This document shows positions 13,620-20,519 of a stretch of DNA of 26,714 bases, piece by piece. Each line of letters begins with the position of its first letter. Position 1 is the stretch's first letter. The notes under the pieces were generated by a model. The model worked only from the letters and a program-made list of their open reading frames with translations, did not search any database and was not told the DNA's origin. The stretch comes from Candidatus Woesearchaeota archaeon CG07_land_8_20_14_0_80_44_23 (GTDB taxonomy: Archaea > Nanobdellota > Nanobdellia > Woesearchaeales > 0-14-0-80-44-23), in NCBI GenBank assembly GCA_002779235.1, contig PEXD01000029.1, forward strand, positions 1-26,714, read 5' to 3'. Both the position numbers and the translations under genes were made by a program.

Positions 13620-15530
13620 TCAAATATTCGGCTGTGTCATCTGCAAAAATATGATGAAAAATACGTTAAGCAGAGGTATTACCAGGTAAGTGCCTATGAC
13701 CATCATGCTTCCCACGCTCATGTTGCCCACATTCCCCCCAAGTATGCTTACAAGCGCCAGGGTTATTATGAAAAAGAGCGGGGCGGCAATAAGCACTCCG
13801 GTGTAAATGTCGGAATAGGTGGCTATTGTATCATTGTAGTTCTGCAGGTCCAGGCGGTAATTGTTGAGGGACTCCTCTGCCTTCTCCCTGAGCAGGCTCT
13901 TTATCTCAGCGCCTGCCTGTATTGTCGAAGTGAGGCTCTCCAGCAGCTCCTTGAGCTCGCGCGAGGGAGTTGTGGAAGCCACATTCCTGGTAGCAGTTAC
14001 AGGGTCAAAGCCGAATACCTCTATGTAGTCAACTATCCTTTCAAACTCAGCAGATATCTCGCCGTACTCGTTTGAGCCTGCGATAAGCTTGAATATCATG
14101 AGAGGAGGGGTTCCCGAAGAGGAAATTGCAGCCATGTGGTTAAGGGCAAAGGGAAAGTTGGCCTTTATGCTCTTCTGCCTCTTCTGGATTTCCATTTTTG
14201 GATACTGATAAAATCCGTAGGCGCACACTGAAAGGGCAAGCAATCCTATGCCCAGCGATTTCAGAACTGCCAGCAGAAGCACGTTTCCGAGGATGAGGAA
14301 TACTGGAAGGGAGAAGATTGATAAGAGAAAAAATGATGCCAGAGAAAAAAGCACCATAAGATTAACATAGGTATTAGACAATATTCTTATGTTCGCAGAC
14401 CTGAGATTGTTGTAGAGGGACTTAAAAAAATTTGGGAACTTGTCCAGCAGAAGCCCGCCTATCCTTCTGACTGTGATATTTGCAAATGCGGCAAAATTAG
14501 AGGGGCTGTATGCAGGGTATGCCCTCTCGCGCTCTATTATTTTCCTAAGCCGCTCTGACTCCCTGAACAGGTTGGTCCTCCTCAACTCGCTTGGCCTGTT
14601 CTCCCTTATCAGCTCCACAGAGATTGGAATCTCATCCTCATCTGAGATGAATTCCCTTTCCTTCTTCATCCTGTTCTCAATGCTCGCAAAAAGCCGCACT
14701 TTAAAGAAGCCGCTGAATATTGGGCGGGCTTGGGCTTGGGCTTCAGGCGCCTTATTTTTTTCAGCCCTCCTGCCCCTGAGCCGCACAGGCATTATCTTTA
14801 TCCTCTTGATTTCGTTCCCGCTACTGAACTCGAACTTCTTCTCCTTTTCTTTCTCGCCGCTGAACAGGGAAGCGAATGAAGCGGCCACCAAGGCAAAGGG
14901 CGCCCTTATGATGTTGAAGGCCTTTATGAGAACAGCATTTACTGAGAGAGGCTTAGAGAGGCTGGAGAGCTTAGCCTCTGGCTTTTTCCCTGCCTTTGCC
15001 CCGGGCTTTTCAGAGGGTTTGGCCTCTTTCTCAATGCCTGCCTGCGGTTTTTTCACTTCTCCCACGGCACTTTCAGCAATTGCCCTAACTGGCACTGGCA
15101 CTGGCACTGGCTCCGGCTGCTTCTCTTCCCTCTCCGGCGCCTCCTCAGGCCTGGGCATTCTCCTCAAAATCTCGCCCATCAGCTCAGGCGCTATGTTTTG
15201 GTAAAGCGAATAAAAGAACCTGCTGTTCAGGTTCTCAAGCTCCAGGCCAAGAGCGGCAATCTGCTGCTGGTATCCCGAGATTACCTCTGCCTCGCTCTTC
15301 CCTCCGAGAAGAAACAGCGCCTTCTCCCTGAACTGGAAATATTTGTATCTCTTCGCCTGGTAGTCCTGCTCGAGCTTCCTGAGCTGCTCCAGAGTTTTCT
15401 CCTTGAGCTCCTTGTAGCTCTTAATCTCATAAAGGATGTTGAGAATGTCAGACAATAACTTCTCTTCATAATCTATTGAAGAAACCGCATTCTCCTTTCC
15501 CTCTTCCAAGCTGATGAATGCGCCGGGCAT
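13620..15530 (-). CDS. TadC/FlaJ-like pilus membrane protein with long N-terminal extension, copy 2
   Basis: A 636-aa protein. Residues 20-75 are coiled coil (YEIKSYKELKEKTLEQLRKL), and 125-275 are a proline/alanine/lysine-rich linker with a VPVPVPV run near 145. A basic cytosolic segment follows. The C-terminal half is a T2SSF platform: TM pairs at about 387-445, a soluble core with HMAAISSSGTPPLMIFKLIA (about 470-490) and FGFDPVTATRNVASTTPS, and TM segments at about 570-632. The extension of roughly 360 residues is unusual; typical FlaJ/TadC proteins are 280-550 aa. ATG 15530 has AGGAGA 8 nt upstream. It lies between the 75-aa gene and the candidate RNA and should pair with the shorter platform protein and the ATPase. 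Confidence 0.87.
   Translation of the reverse strand: MPGAFISLEEGKENAVSSIDYEEKLLSDILNILYEIKSYKELKEKTLEQLRKLEQDYQAKRYKYFQFREKALFLLGGKSEAEVISGYQQQIAALGLELENLNSRFFYSLYQNIAPELMGEILRRMPRPEEAPEREEKQPEPVPVPVPVRAIAESAVGEVKKPQAGIEKEAKPSEKPGAKAGKKPEAKLSSLSKPLSVNAVLIKAFNIIRAPFALVAASFASLFSGEKEKEKKFEFSSGNEIKRIKIMPVRLRGRRAEKNKAPEAQAQARPIFSGFFKVRLFASIENRMKKEREFISDEDEIPISVELIRENRPSELRRTNLFRESERLRKIIERERAYPAYSPSNFAAFANITVRRIGGLLLDKFPNFFKSLYNNLRSANIRILSNTYVNLMVLFSLASFFLLSIFSLPVFLILGNVLLLAVLKSLGIGLLALSVCAYGFYQYPKMEIQKRQKSIKANFPFALNHMAAISSSGTPPLMIFKLIAGSNEYGEISAEFERIVDYIEVFGFDPVTATRNVASTTPSRELKELLESLTSTIQAGAEIKSLLREKAEESLNNYRLDLQNYNDTIATYSDIYTGVLIAAPLFFIITLALVSILGGNVGNMSVGSMMVIGTYLVIPLLNVFFIIFLQMTQPNI
15088..15111 (-). 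repeat. ACTGGC hexanucleotide repeat (four copies)
   Basis: Four perfect tandem copies of ACTGGC (plus strand) encode the (Val-Pro) run in the linker of the 636-aa platform protein. Slippage here would change linker length by whole codons, so it would keep the frame. Confidence 0.85.
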
Positions 15531-15542
15531 CTCAAAATTCTC

Positions 15543-15770
15543 CTAAATTCTCTCCTTTTTCAGGAAGCGGGAAAGAGAGCTTTTCAGTTCAAGGCTCTCC
15601 TCAAGTGCTTCTTTTCTTATGAGGAGAGCCTTTTTTATCCTGAGGGGCAAAACCTCTAAACTTGTGAGGCCGGCCCTTGCGATGTCCGAGTAGACCTTCA
15701 GCAGGGCCTGCATGCGGAGGATGCTTCCCTCGACCTCTTTCAGCTCTTCCCAGTTATCCTTTCTTATCAT
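15543..15770 (-). CDS. Small helical protein of the pilus operon
   Basis: A 75-aa protein I do not recognise. It is probably all helical, with leucine-rich heptads (ILRMQALLKVYSDIARAG and ESLELKSSLSRFLKKE) and no TM segment or signal. ATG 15770 begins 1 nt after the ATPase stop codon, and the ATPase end (GAGATAGG) supplies a Shine-Dalgarno; its own stop lies 12 nt before the 636-aa platform gene. This position between ATPase and platform protein suggests an accessory subunit linking the two, which is inference from context. Confidence 0.75.
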   Translation of the reverse strand: MIRKDNWEELKEVEGSILRMQALLKVYSDIARAGLTSLEVLPLRIKKALLIRKEALEESLELKSSLSRFLKKERI

Positions 15771-15771
15771 C

Positions 15772-17352
15772 CTATCTCACTCTGAGGTTCCTTAGCACTT
15801 CTTTCGGATTCCTGTAATAGTTGTTTATTATGCTGTTGAACTCCTTGAGCCCCAGTATTTCTGATTCTGAAATCTTCTTCAGCAGGGCTGTGCGCTGCTC
15901 GAGCTCCCTGTACAAGGCGTCAATGGGTATCCCTGTCTTCTTGCTCATCTTCTCAAATGTGAAGGAGTTCTTCTGGAACCTGAAGACATCACTGGCAGCG
16001 TCCCAGAACAGCAGCTCATTTGCATCCACAAAGCCTGCCTGCTCCTTCACGCTCTTTATCTCCTTTATTGCAACAAGGCGCCTGATGTTCTTGTCCGGCT
16101 CCTTTATGTGCGTAACTATGCAGACAGCGTCCATGGACTCTATCAGCGTTGCCGGAAGGCTTATAGGCGGGGTCTGCAGCCTCTTCACCAGCCCCTCAAT
16201 CGAGTTTGCGTGGAATGTGCTGTATGACGGGTGTCCAGATGCCATTCCCTGAAAAAGCACATAGGCCTCTGCGCCCCTCACCTCCCCGACAATCACATAG
16301 TCAGGGTTCTGCCTGAAGGTCTCGCTGAGGAGCTCGAACATTGTTATCTCGCCGTATTTCTCCTGCCCGGCGCCCCTCATTCCAATCCTTGACACAGCAG
16401 GTATCCAGTTGGAGTGCATAAGGTTAAGCTCCCTCGTGTCCTCTATGGAGCATATCCTTGCCTCGCCAGGTATGAAATCCATTATTGAGTTGAGGAATGT
16501 GGTTTTTCCGGATGCTGTTTCCCCTATCACCATGATGTTAAACTTGTGCTGGATGAGCATTGAGAGGAATGCAAATGCCTCGGGCGGCGCAGTGTGGTTC
16601 TTTATCAGGTCTATCGGGGTAAGGGGAGTTCTTGTGAATTTCCTTATTGTAAAGGTCGGACCCCTTGATGTGATGTCCTTGGCATATGTGGCGTTAACTC
16701 TCGAGCCGTCGGGAAGCGCGCCGTCGAGAAGGGGCCTTGAGTATGACACATACCTGTCGCACTTCTGCGCCATCTTCTCCACAAAGTTCATCAGCTCAGC
16801 ATTGCTTTTGAACACAACGTTTGTCCTCATGTTCTCATATTTTCGGTGGACAATATACACAGGATAGCCTATGCCGTTGCACTCGACGTCCTCAATGTAA
16901 TAGTCGTTCAGCAGGGGCTCTACCTGGTTCAGCCCTATGGAGTTCCTGTAGACATAATACATTATCCTCATGTAGCTCTTCTCTGAAATCTTCGCGCCCA
17001 GCTCAGAGAGTATTGACTGGACATTCTTTTCAAGATACTCTATCAAATTGTTGGACGCCCTGACTTTGGAGAGGCTTATGTCCAGCACCTCCTCCAGCCC
17101 TGCCATTATAAGCCTGAAGAGCTCCTTTTCAATCGCGTCGAGCGGATACTCCTCAACCTCATACAACAGCTCCTTGGCCTTGTCATCCCAGTATATGTGC
17201 GCAAAAGCATATGGCGGGATGAGAGGGTATCTCACATCTATTTTCTCAATATCTTTGAATTCAGGGAGGGGAATTATCCTGGGAGCGAGGTCTATGGTAA
17301 ACTTTATTGCCTCTTTTTCACCTTCTGAAGAATCGCCTTTCCCTTCTGCCAT
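15772..17352 (-). CDS. Type II/IV secretion ATPase (FlaI/TadA-like pilus assembly motor)
   Basis: A 526-aa cytoplasmic ATPase that powers pilin polymerisation. The N-terminal domain (about 1-230) includes EPLLNDYYIEDVECNG. The catalytic domain has Walker A GETASGKTT (277-285), an Asp-box region (SIEDTRELN 302-310), Walker B DYVIVGEVRGAE (351-362) and the His box GHPSYSTFHANS (373-384). These are the hallmarks of the GspE/VirB11/FlaI superfamily. Arginines of the finger region (SRPLLDGALPDGSRVNA 205-221) are intact. ATG 17352 lies 6 nt after the preceding pilin-like gene. It is followed by the small 75-aa protein and the platform protein, which gives a complete motor set. Confidence 0.94.
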   Translation of the reverse strand: MAEGKGDSSEGEKEAIKFTIDLAPRIIPLPEFKDIEKIDVRYPLIPPYAFAHIYWDDKAKELLYEVEEYPLDAIEKELFRLIMAGLEEVLDISLSKVRASNNLIEYLEKNVQSILSELGAKISEKSYMRIMYYVYRNSIGLNQVEPLLNDYYIEDVECNGIGYPVYIVHRKYENMRTNVVFKSNAELMNFVEKMAQKCDRYVSYSRPLLDGALPDGSRVNATYAKDITSRGPTFTIRKFTRTPLTPIDLIKNHTAPPEAFAFLSMLIQHKFNIMVIGETASGKTTFLNSIMDFIPGEARICSIEDTRELNLMHSNWIPAVSRIGMRGAGQEKYGEITMFELLSETFRQNPDYVIVGEVRGAEAYVLFQGMASGHPSYSTFHANSIEGLVKRLQTPPISLPATLIESMDAVCIVTHIKEPDKNIRRLVAIKEIKSVKEQAGFVDANELLFWDAASDVFRFQKNSFTFEKMSKKTGIPIDALYRELEQRTALLKKISESEILGLKEFNSIINNYYRNPKEVLRNLRVR

Positions 17353-17358
17353 CTTATC

Positions 17359-18117
17359 TCACTTTACCTTTACACTTATCAGCTTGACTGTCAAGAAGTC
17401 AGAGGTGCTGTCCAGTCCGAGCTCAATTGCATAGTCATAGTTTGTCGAGTCCACATAAACAATTATTGAAGAAGAGGCAAGGTTTGTGCCGCTCCTGACA
17501 AGAGATGTGCTGCCCAAGCCGTAGCCTGAGGAGGAATCATTTCCTATCATGAAGCTGAATGTTCCCGAAGCAGCATTGTTGTTCTCCTTAAGGATTATGG
17601 AATTTATCAAACTTGAGGTGTTCACATCGGGCGAGCAGTTCTGGAACTGCTTGCTTACATTCCCGAAGACAGTGATATTCACCCTGAGCTTTGAGTTTTC
17701 AAGGATGTAATAGCATCCTTGCTCTGATTCTGTTGCAGAAAGTGACTCATTGGTGGTTGAGCTGATTACTGCAATATTTCCGAGGTCCACTTTTGTCCTC
17801 GGCTCCATGAGCTTTGAGTCGGTTTCAATCCGCCACCTGAGGGATTCATTGTCAATATAGACATTTCCAGTGCTTATCTCCAGGGGAACCACCCTCTGGG
17901 AGCCGGGCCCGCCCTCTGCGACGTCTATTATATACTGGTCAAGCACCTGCATTGCATCCTTTGTCTTTGAAAATGCGGTCCTGTCCCTGAGCCCGTTTAC
18001 AATTGGGTTTCCCGCCTCAAGTATTATTATCACGGCGACTACAGTTATGAGTATGTAAAGAATTGCAGAAACCCATATCTGCGCCCTCCTTTTTTTCCAT
18101 GCCCTGTAAATTTTCAT
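17359..18117 (-). CDS. Type IV pilin-like protein (252 aa)
   Basis: A secreted or membrane protein with an archaeal class III prepilin signal: a basic start ending in KKRRA, then Gln and a roughly 20-residue hydrophobic helix (IWVSAILYILITVVAVII). Cleavage is expected at Ala15-Gln16. The remaining part is a Ser/Asn/Thr-rich ectodomain with many N-x-S/T sequons and a Cys pair (EQGCYY; FQNCSPD). It overlaps the preceding gene by 4 nt (ATGA at 18114-18117), so the two are translationally coupled. It is directly upstream of the ATPase. It is longer than usual for a major pilin, so a minor or tip pilin is possible. Confidence 0.82.
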   Translation of the reverse strand: MKIYRAWKKRRAQIWVSAILYILITVVAVIIILEAGNPIVNGLRDRTAFSKTKDAMQVLDQYIIDVAEGGPGSQRVVPLEISTGNVYIDNESLRWRIETDSKLMEPRTKVDLGNIAVISSTTNESLSATESEQGCYYILENSKLRVNITVFGNVSKQFQNCSPDVNTSSLINSIILKENNNAASGTFSFMIGNDSSSGYGLGSTSLVRSGTNLASSSIIVYVDSTNYDYAIELGLDSTSDFLTVKLISVKVK

Positions 18118-18536
18118 TTTGCTGGATTAAGCGAGACCTCCTGCACGTTCTGGCTGCAGCCCTCTGGGAAAACGAAAAAGCTGCTGTTTGCAATGAATCC
18201 CTCAATCACAATATCCCTTTTCTGCCGTGTGTAAAAAACGCTTGTGTTGATTCTCCTCTGCCGCTCCCTGATTGTGTCTGAAAAAATGCTTATGTAACTT
18301 ATCGCAGAGGTTCCGGTGTTTTCAACTGAAAACTCAAGTTTTCTCCCAGTGTAGGAAATGCTTTCCTCCTTAACATCTATTGACATTCTCATGCAGGCCG
18401 AAACCGAGTACTGCCCGAACATGCTTTCCTTGGCGCTGTTGAAGATGGATGAGGTCATGCCGATTATGTAAAAAATCAGTATCGCACTTGCGCCTATCAG
18501 CATTACTGTGAGCAGGATGCTCTTTTGCTTGGCCAT
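18114..18536 (-). CDS. Pilin-like small secreted protein (140 aa)
   Basis: A 140-aa protein with a short basic N-terminus (MAKQKS) and a hydrophobic helix (ILLTVMLIGASAILIFYIIG), followed by a beta-rich ectodomain with two Cys (SACMRM; PEGCSQN) and the CARDB-like segment LEFSVENTGTSAISYISIF common in archaeal pilin-family proteins. The signal lacks the usual Gly or Ala before the helix, so cleavage by the archaeal prepilin peptidase is uncertain and it may stay as a membrane-anchored accessory protein. It lies 7 nt after the 184-aa pilin gene and overlaps the next gene by 4 nt. Confidence 0.75.
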   Translation of the reverse strand: MAKQKSILLTVMLIGASAILIFYIIGMTSSIFNSAKESMFGQYSVSACMRMSIDVKEESISYTGRKLEFSVENTGTSAISYISIFSDTIRERQRRINTSVFYTRQKRDIVIEGFIANSSFFVFPEGCSQNVQEVSLNPAK

Positions 18537-18543
18537 TTTCCGC

Positions 18544-19098
18544 TTAGCAGGTTTCCAGCTCTAATGCATCTTTTGCCAGGTTCTGATTCGGGCAGGGAGT
18601 GTTAACATCATTTATCTTTATCATCGGGGTTATTATCACCTGCTCAAAAGTCTCGTTTCGCGTTTCGTTATTGGAGATGGAAGTATTCCATTGCCACGAG
18701 CTTCTTGCCACTCTTCCCCTTTTCAGCGCGCTTTCCAATATTGAAGCATTTTCATAGATTTCATAGACACTTTCGTTTGTTATAGTTATAACCTGCAGCT
18801 CTATATCATCAATGTCCCTGTTCCCGTTGTTTCTTACTATGAAGTCAATCCTGTGCTCAGATTCATTGTAGCATATCTGGGGATTTCCGCCTATCTGGAC
18901 TGCAGTAAGCGAGACATCCAAAGTGCACCCAACACTTGTGGCTGAGGTAGTTTCTGCATAATTTATAGTTTCAGTTGTGAAGCTCTTGCCCCAGTTCATC
19001 ACAACAGCGCCGAGGGCAACTGCAAACGCTATCAAAAGGACTGTGGCAATAAGCGGCGAAACGCCCCTCTTCCCCTTTACCATTAAAAATTTTCTCAT
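18544..19098 (-). CDS. Archaeal type IV pilin (184 aa)
   Basis: A classic archaeal pilin: class III signal MVKGKRG followed by VSPLIATVLLIAFAVALGAV, with the Pro-Leu-Ile-Ala-Thr core of the Pilin_N family. Cleavage is expected after Gly12 (counting from ATG 19098). The ectodomain has an Ig-like strand pattern (DFIVRNNGNRDIDDIELQV), several N-x-S/T sequons and four Cys. ATG 19098 is chosen because GAGGTGA lies about 7 nt upstream; a second ATG at 19083 is in frame. The start touches the TAG of the 110-aa gene. It is the best candidate for the major structural subunit. Confidence 0.9.
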   Translation of the reverse strand: MRKFLMVKGKRGVSPLIATVLLIAFAVALGAVVMNWGKSFTTETINYAETTSATSVGCTLDVSLTAVQIGGNPQICYNESEHRIDFIVRNNGNRDIDDIELQVITITNESVYEIYENASILESALKRGRVARSSWQWNTSISNNETRNETFEQVIITPMIKINDVNTPCPNQNLAKDALELETC

Positions 19099-19431
19099 CT
19101 ACTTTTCACCTCTTTCCATCTTCTTCAAGTTCTCATAAATATTGTCCAAGCTCTTCTCCTCATTTCTCATGTTGTACAAATAGGGAACAGTCCCTATCAG
19201 CAGGGTGCAAAGCCCCATGGTTATCAGGATGTTCAGGAAATTATGGTTTATGTAGCCGTTTACGAAGCCGACTATCGCAAGGAAAGTAAAAGAAAAATAC
19301 AGGAGAACACCCTTGTTCAGGAGGTTTATTGATTTCTCCCTGTTGAGCCGCGACTTCTCAAGCTGGACATCTATTATCTTTTCCTCTATGAAAGACCGCT
19401 CCTGCTGGCTTTTTGCCTTCAAGATTTCCAC
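19099..19431 (-). CDS. Two-TM membrane protein heading the pilus operon
   Basis: A 110-aa protein that I do not recognise. An N-terminal amphipathic Glu/Lys-rich helix (about 1-38) is followed by two TM helices (about 42-62 and 66-86) and a charged C-terminal tail (EEKSLDNIYENLKKMERGEK). The start is GTG 19431 or possibly TTG 19422, because GAGGTG overlaps the GTG itself and stands 6 nt before the TTG. A TATA box at 19477-19484 makes it the first gene of a downstream transcription unit: this protein, three pilin-like proteins, ATPase, 75-aa protein and platform. It may be a regulator or scaffold of the pilus; this is inferred from position. Confidence 0.72.
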   Translation of the reverse strand: MEILKAKSQQERSFIEEKIIDVQLEKSRLNREKSINLLNKGVLLYFSFTFLAIVGFVNGYINHNFLNILITMGLCTLLIGTVPYLYNMRNEEKSLDNIYENLKKMERGEK

Positions 19432-19476
19432 CTCTTTTTTTGTTTTTATTGCTTTCTTCCTTTTTATTACTTTTGG

Positions 19477-19484
19477 TTTATAAA
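19477..19484 (-). promoter_or_regulatory. TATA box of the pilus operon
   Basis: The minus strand reads TTTATAAA within TTATTTATAAAC, about 50 nt before GTG 19431, allowing a leader of about 25 nt. It lies just past the end of the 153-aa pilin-like gene and would let the motor genes be expressed separately from the giant protein. Confidence 0.55.
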
Positions 19485-19488
19485 TAAT

Positions 19489-19950
19489 TCAGCAATACCT
19501 CACTCCTGAATACTCTGCCTCCTTTTCTGAGCAGACAATCCATCTCCCTTTCTTGTTCATCGCAGGAACTGCCTTTATTGTGGAGATTGTTCCCTGCTTG
19601 AGCACGCGAAAGGCGCTTTGCCCTCCTGTCGGGACTGAGAGAACCTGCTCCCTTGATTCGGCACCGCCGAAGATGTCAAAAAGATTGAATATCACCTTGT
19701 CCACATTTGTGTCCTTTGTATTGGCTATGGTAATGTCCACGCTGCTGTTCCTCTGGCATGCATCCACAATATTTATCGCCACAGAATCGCATTCCTGCCT
19801 GTATGCCCTGTCCTCAACATTCTGCGCAGATTCCCTGGCGTAGGATGCGCTCCATGCGTAGATGAATGCGCCAAGGCCTATCATGAACACTGTTATCATG
19901 ACCCATGAAATCCAGACAGAGTCCCCTTTCCTTCCAATTTCATTTTTCAT
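19489..19950 (-). CDS. Pilin-like protein with GRKG signal (153 aa)
   Basis: A 153-aa protein starting MKNEIGRKG, then Asp and a hydrophobic helix (SVWISWVMITVFMIGLGAFI), matching a class III prepilin signal with cleavage after Gly9. The ectodomain is Cys-containing (RQECDS, VDACQRN, IVCSEK, and the C-terminal Cys) with a beta-rich CARDB-like pattern (SVDITIANTKDTNVDKVIF). The frame is open to 20070, but that stretch is the neighbouring gene in another frame. ATG 19950 follows GTGAT and lies 13 nt after the stop codon of the 177-aa gene. It is probably co-transcribed with the 177-aa and giant genes. Confidence 0.82.
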   Translation of the reverse strand: MKNEIGRKGDSVWISWVMITVFMIGLGAFIYAWSASYARESAQNVEDRAYRQECDSVAINIVDACQRNSSVDITIANTKDTNVDKVIFNLFDIFGGAESREQVLSVPTGGQSAFRVLKQGTISTIKAVPAMNKKGRWIVCSEKEAEYSGVRYC

Positions 19951-19963
19951 TATAATCACATAA

Positions 19964-20497
19964 TCATTGCCTTCTGAACGTGATGTCCCTGTTCCCGCCG
20001 TTCTCTGAAACGCAAAACACCGAGATGCCCGGGCTGTTTTCAGGAAGCATCTCATAGCTCTCATTTGCAAAATAGAGCTCCAGGGATTTTATCCCCTCCA
20101 TTGAAGTATTGTAATCCTCGCTCAGGTTGAGGAGCGACGCAGATTCATTTCCATAAACTATTGCCTCCCAGCTGCTCTCCTCGGGAAATGAGGCCTTCAC
20201 GTATAAAGCGCCATTCCATGACAGCGCATACATCAGCCCGAAGCCCCTGTCAAGCGTGGCGCTGTAATTCAGGAAATCCTCAGTGAAGTTTGAGAGGAGC
20301 GCTGGCGCTTCTTTTGAGGAAGCCAGCGAATAGTCAATAACTTTCGGGTATTCCCTTATGAATTCCGAGCAGGGAAGGCTTTTCCCGGTTTTTCCTGCCT
20401 GCGAGATGCTGTTCCTGTTTGAGTAAACGCTGTATATCAGCACGCAGAGCACAAGGGCTGCGAATATGTAAATCTGAGCCCTCCTGCCTGCCAGCAT
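19964..20497 (-). CDS. Pilin-like protein with GRRA signal (177 aa)
   Basis: A 177-aa protein starting MLAGRRA then QIYIFAALVLCVLIYSVY, a class III prepilin-type signal cleaved between Ala7 and Gln8, as in the 252-aa protein. The ectodomain is acidic and aromatic with several N-x-S/T sequons and two conserved-looking Cys (LPCSEF; VFCVSE). ATG 20497 has GGGAGG 6 nt upstream and lies 22 nt after the stop of the giant surface-protein gene. Coupled expression suggests it attaches the giant protein to a filament or to the membrane, which is inference. Confidence 0.8.
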   Translation of the reverse strand: MLAGRRAQIYIFAALVLCVLIYSVYSNRNSISQAGKTGKSLPCSEFIREYPKVIDYSLASSKEAPALLSNFTEDFLNYSATLDRGFGLMYALSWNGALYVKASFPEESSWEAIVYGNESASLLNLSEDYNTSMEGIKSLELYFANESYEMLPENSPGISVFCVSENGGNRDITFRRQ

Positions 20498-20519
20498 TTT
20501 TTTCCTCCCAAACTCCTGC

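Noticed and set aside
13456..13623. A 55-codon minus-strand frame (TTG start) through the spacer between the two platform genes
   Set aside because: The start is weak (TTG, no clear ribosome site) and overlaps the end of the upstream gene; the nested inverted repeats explain the segment better. It stays possible and is named in the RNA entry.
14440..15204. A 254-codon plus-strand open frame
   Set aside because: It is the antisense of the Ala/Pro/Lys-rich linker of the platform protein, whose composition keeps the opposite strand free of stops.
19951..20070. A 40-codon N-terminal extension of the 153-aa pilin-like protein
   Set aside because: It lies inside the 177-aa gene in another frame and would bury the class III signal; ATG 19950 has the right signal geometry.
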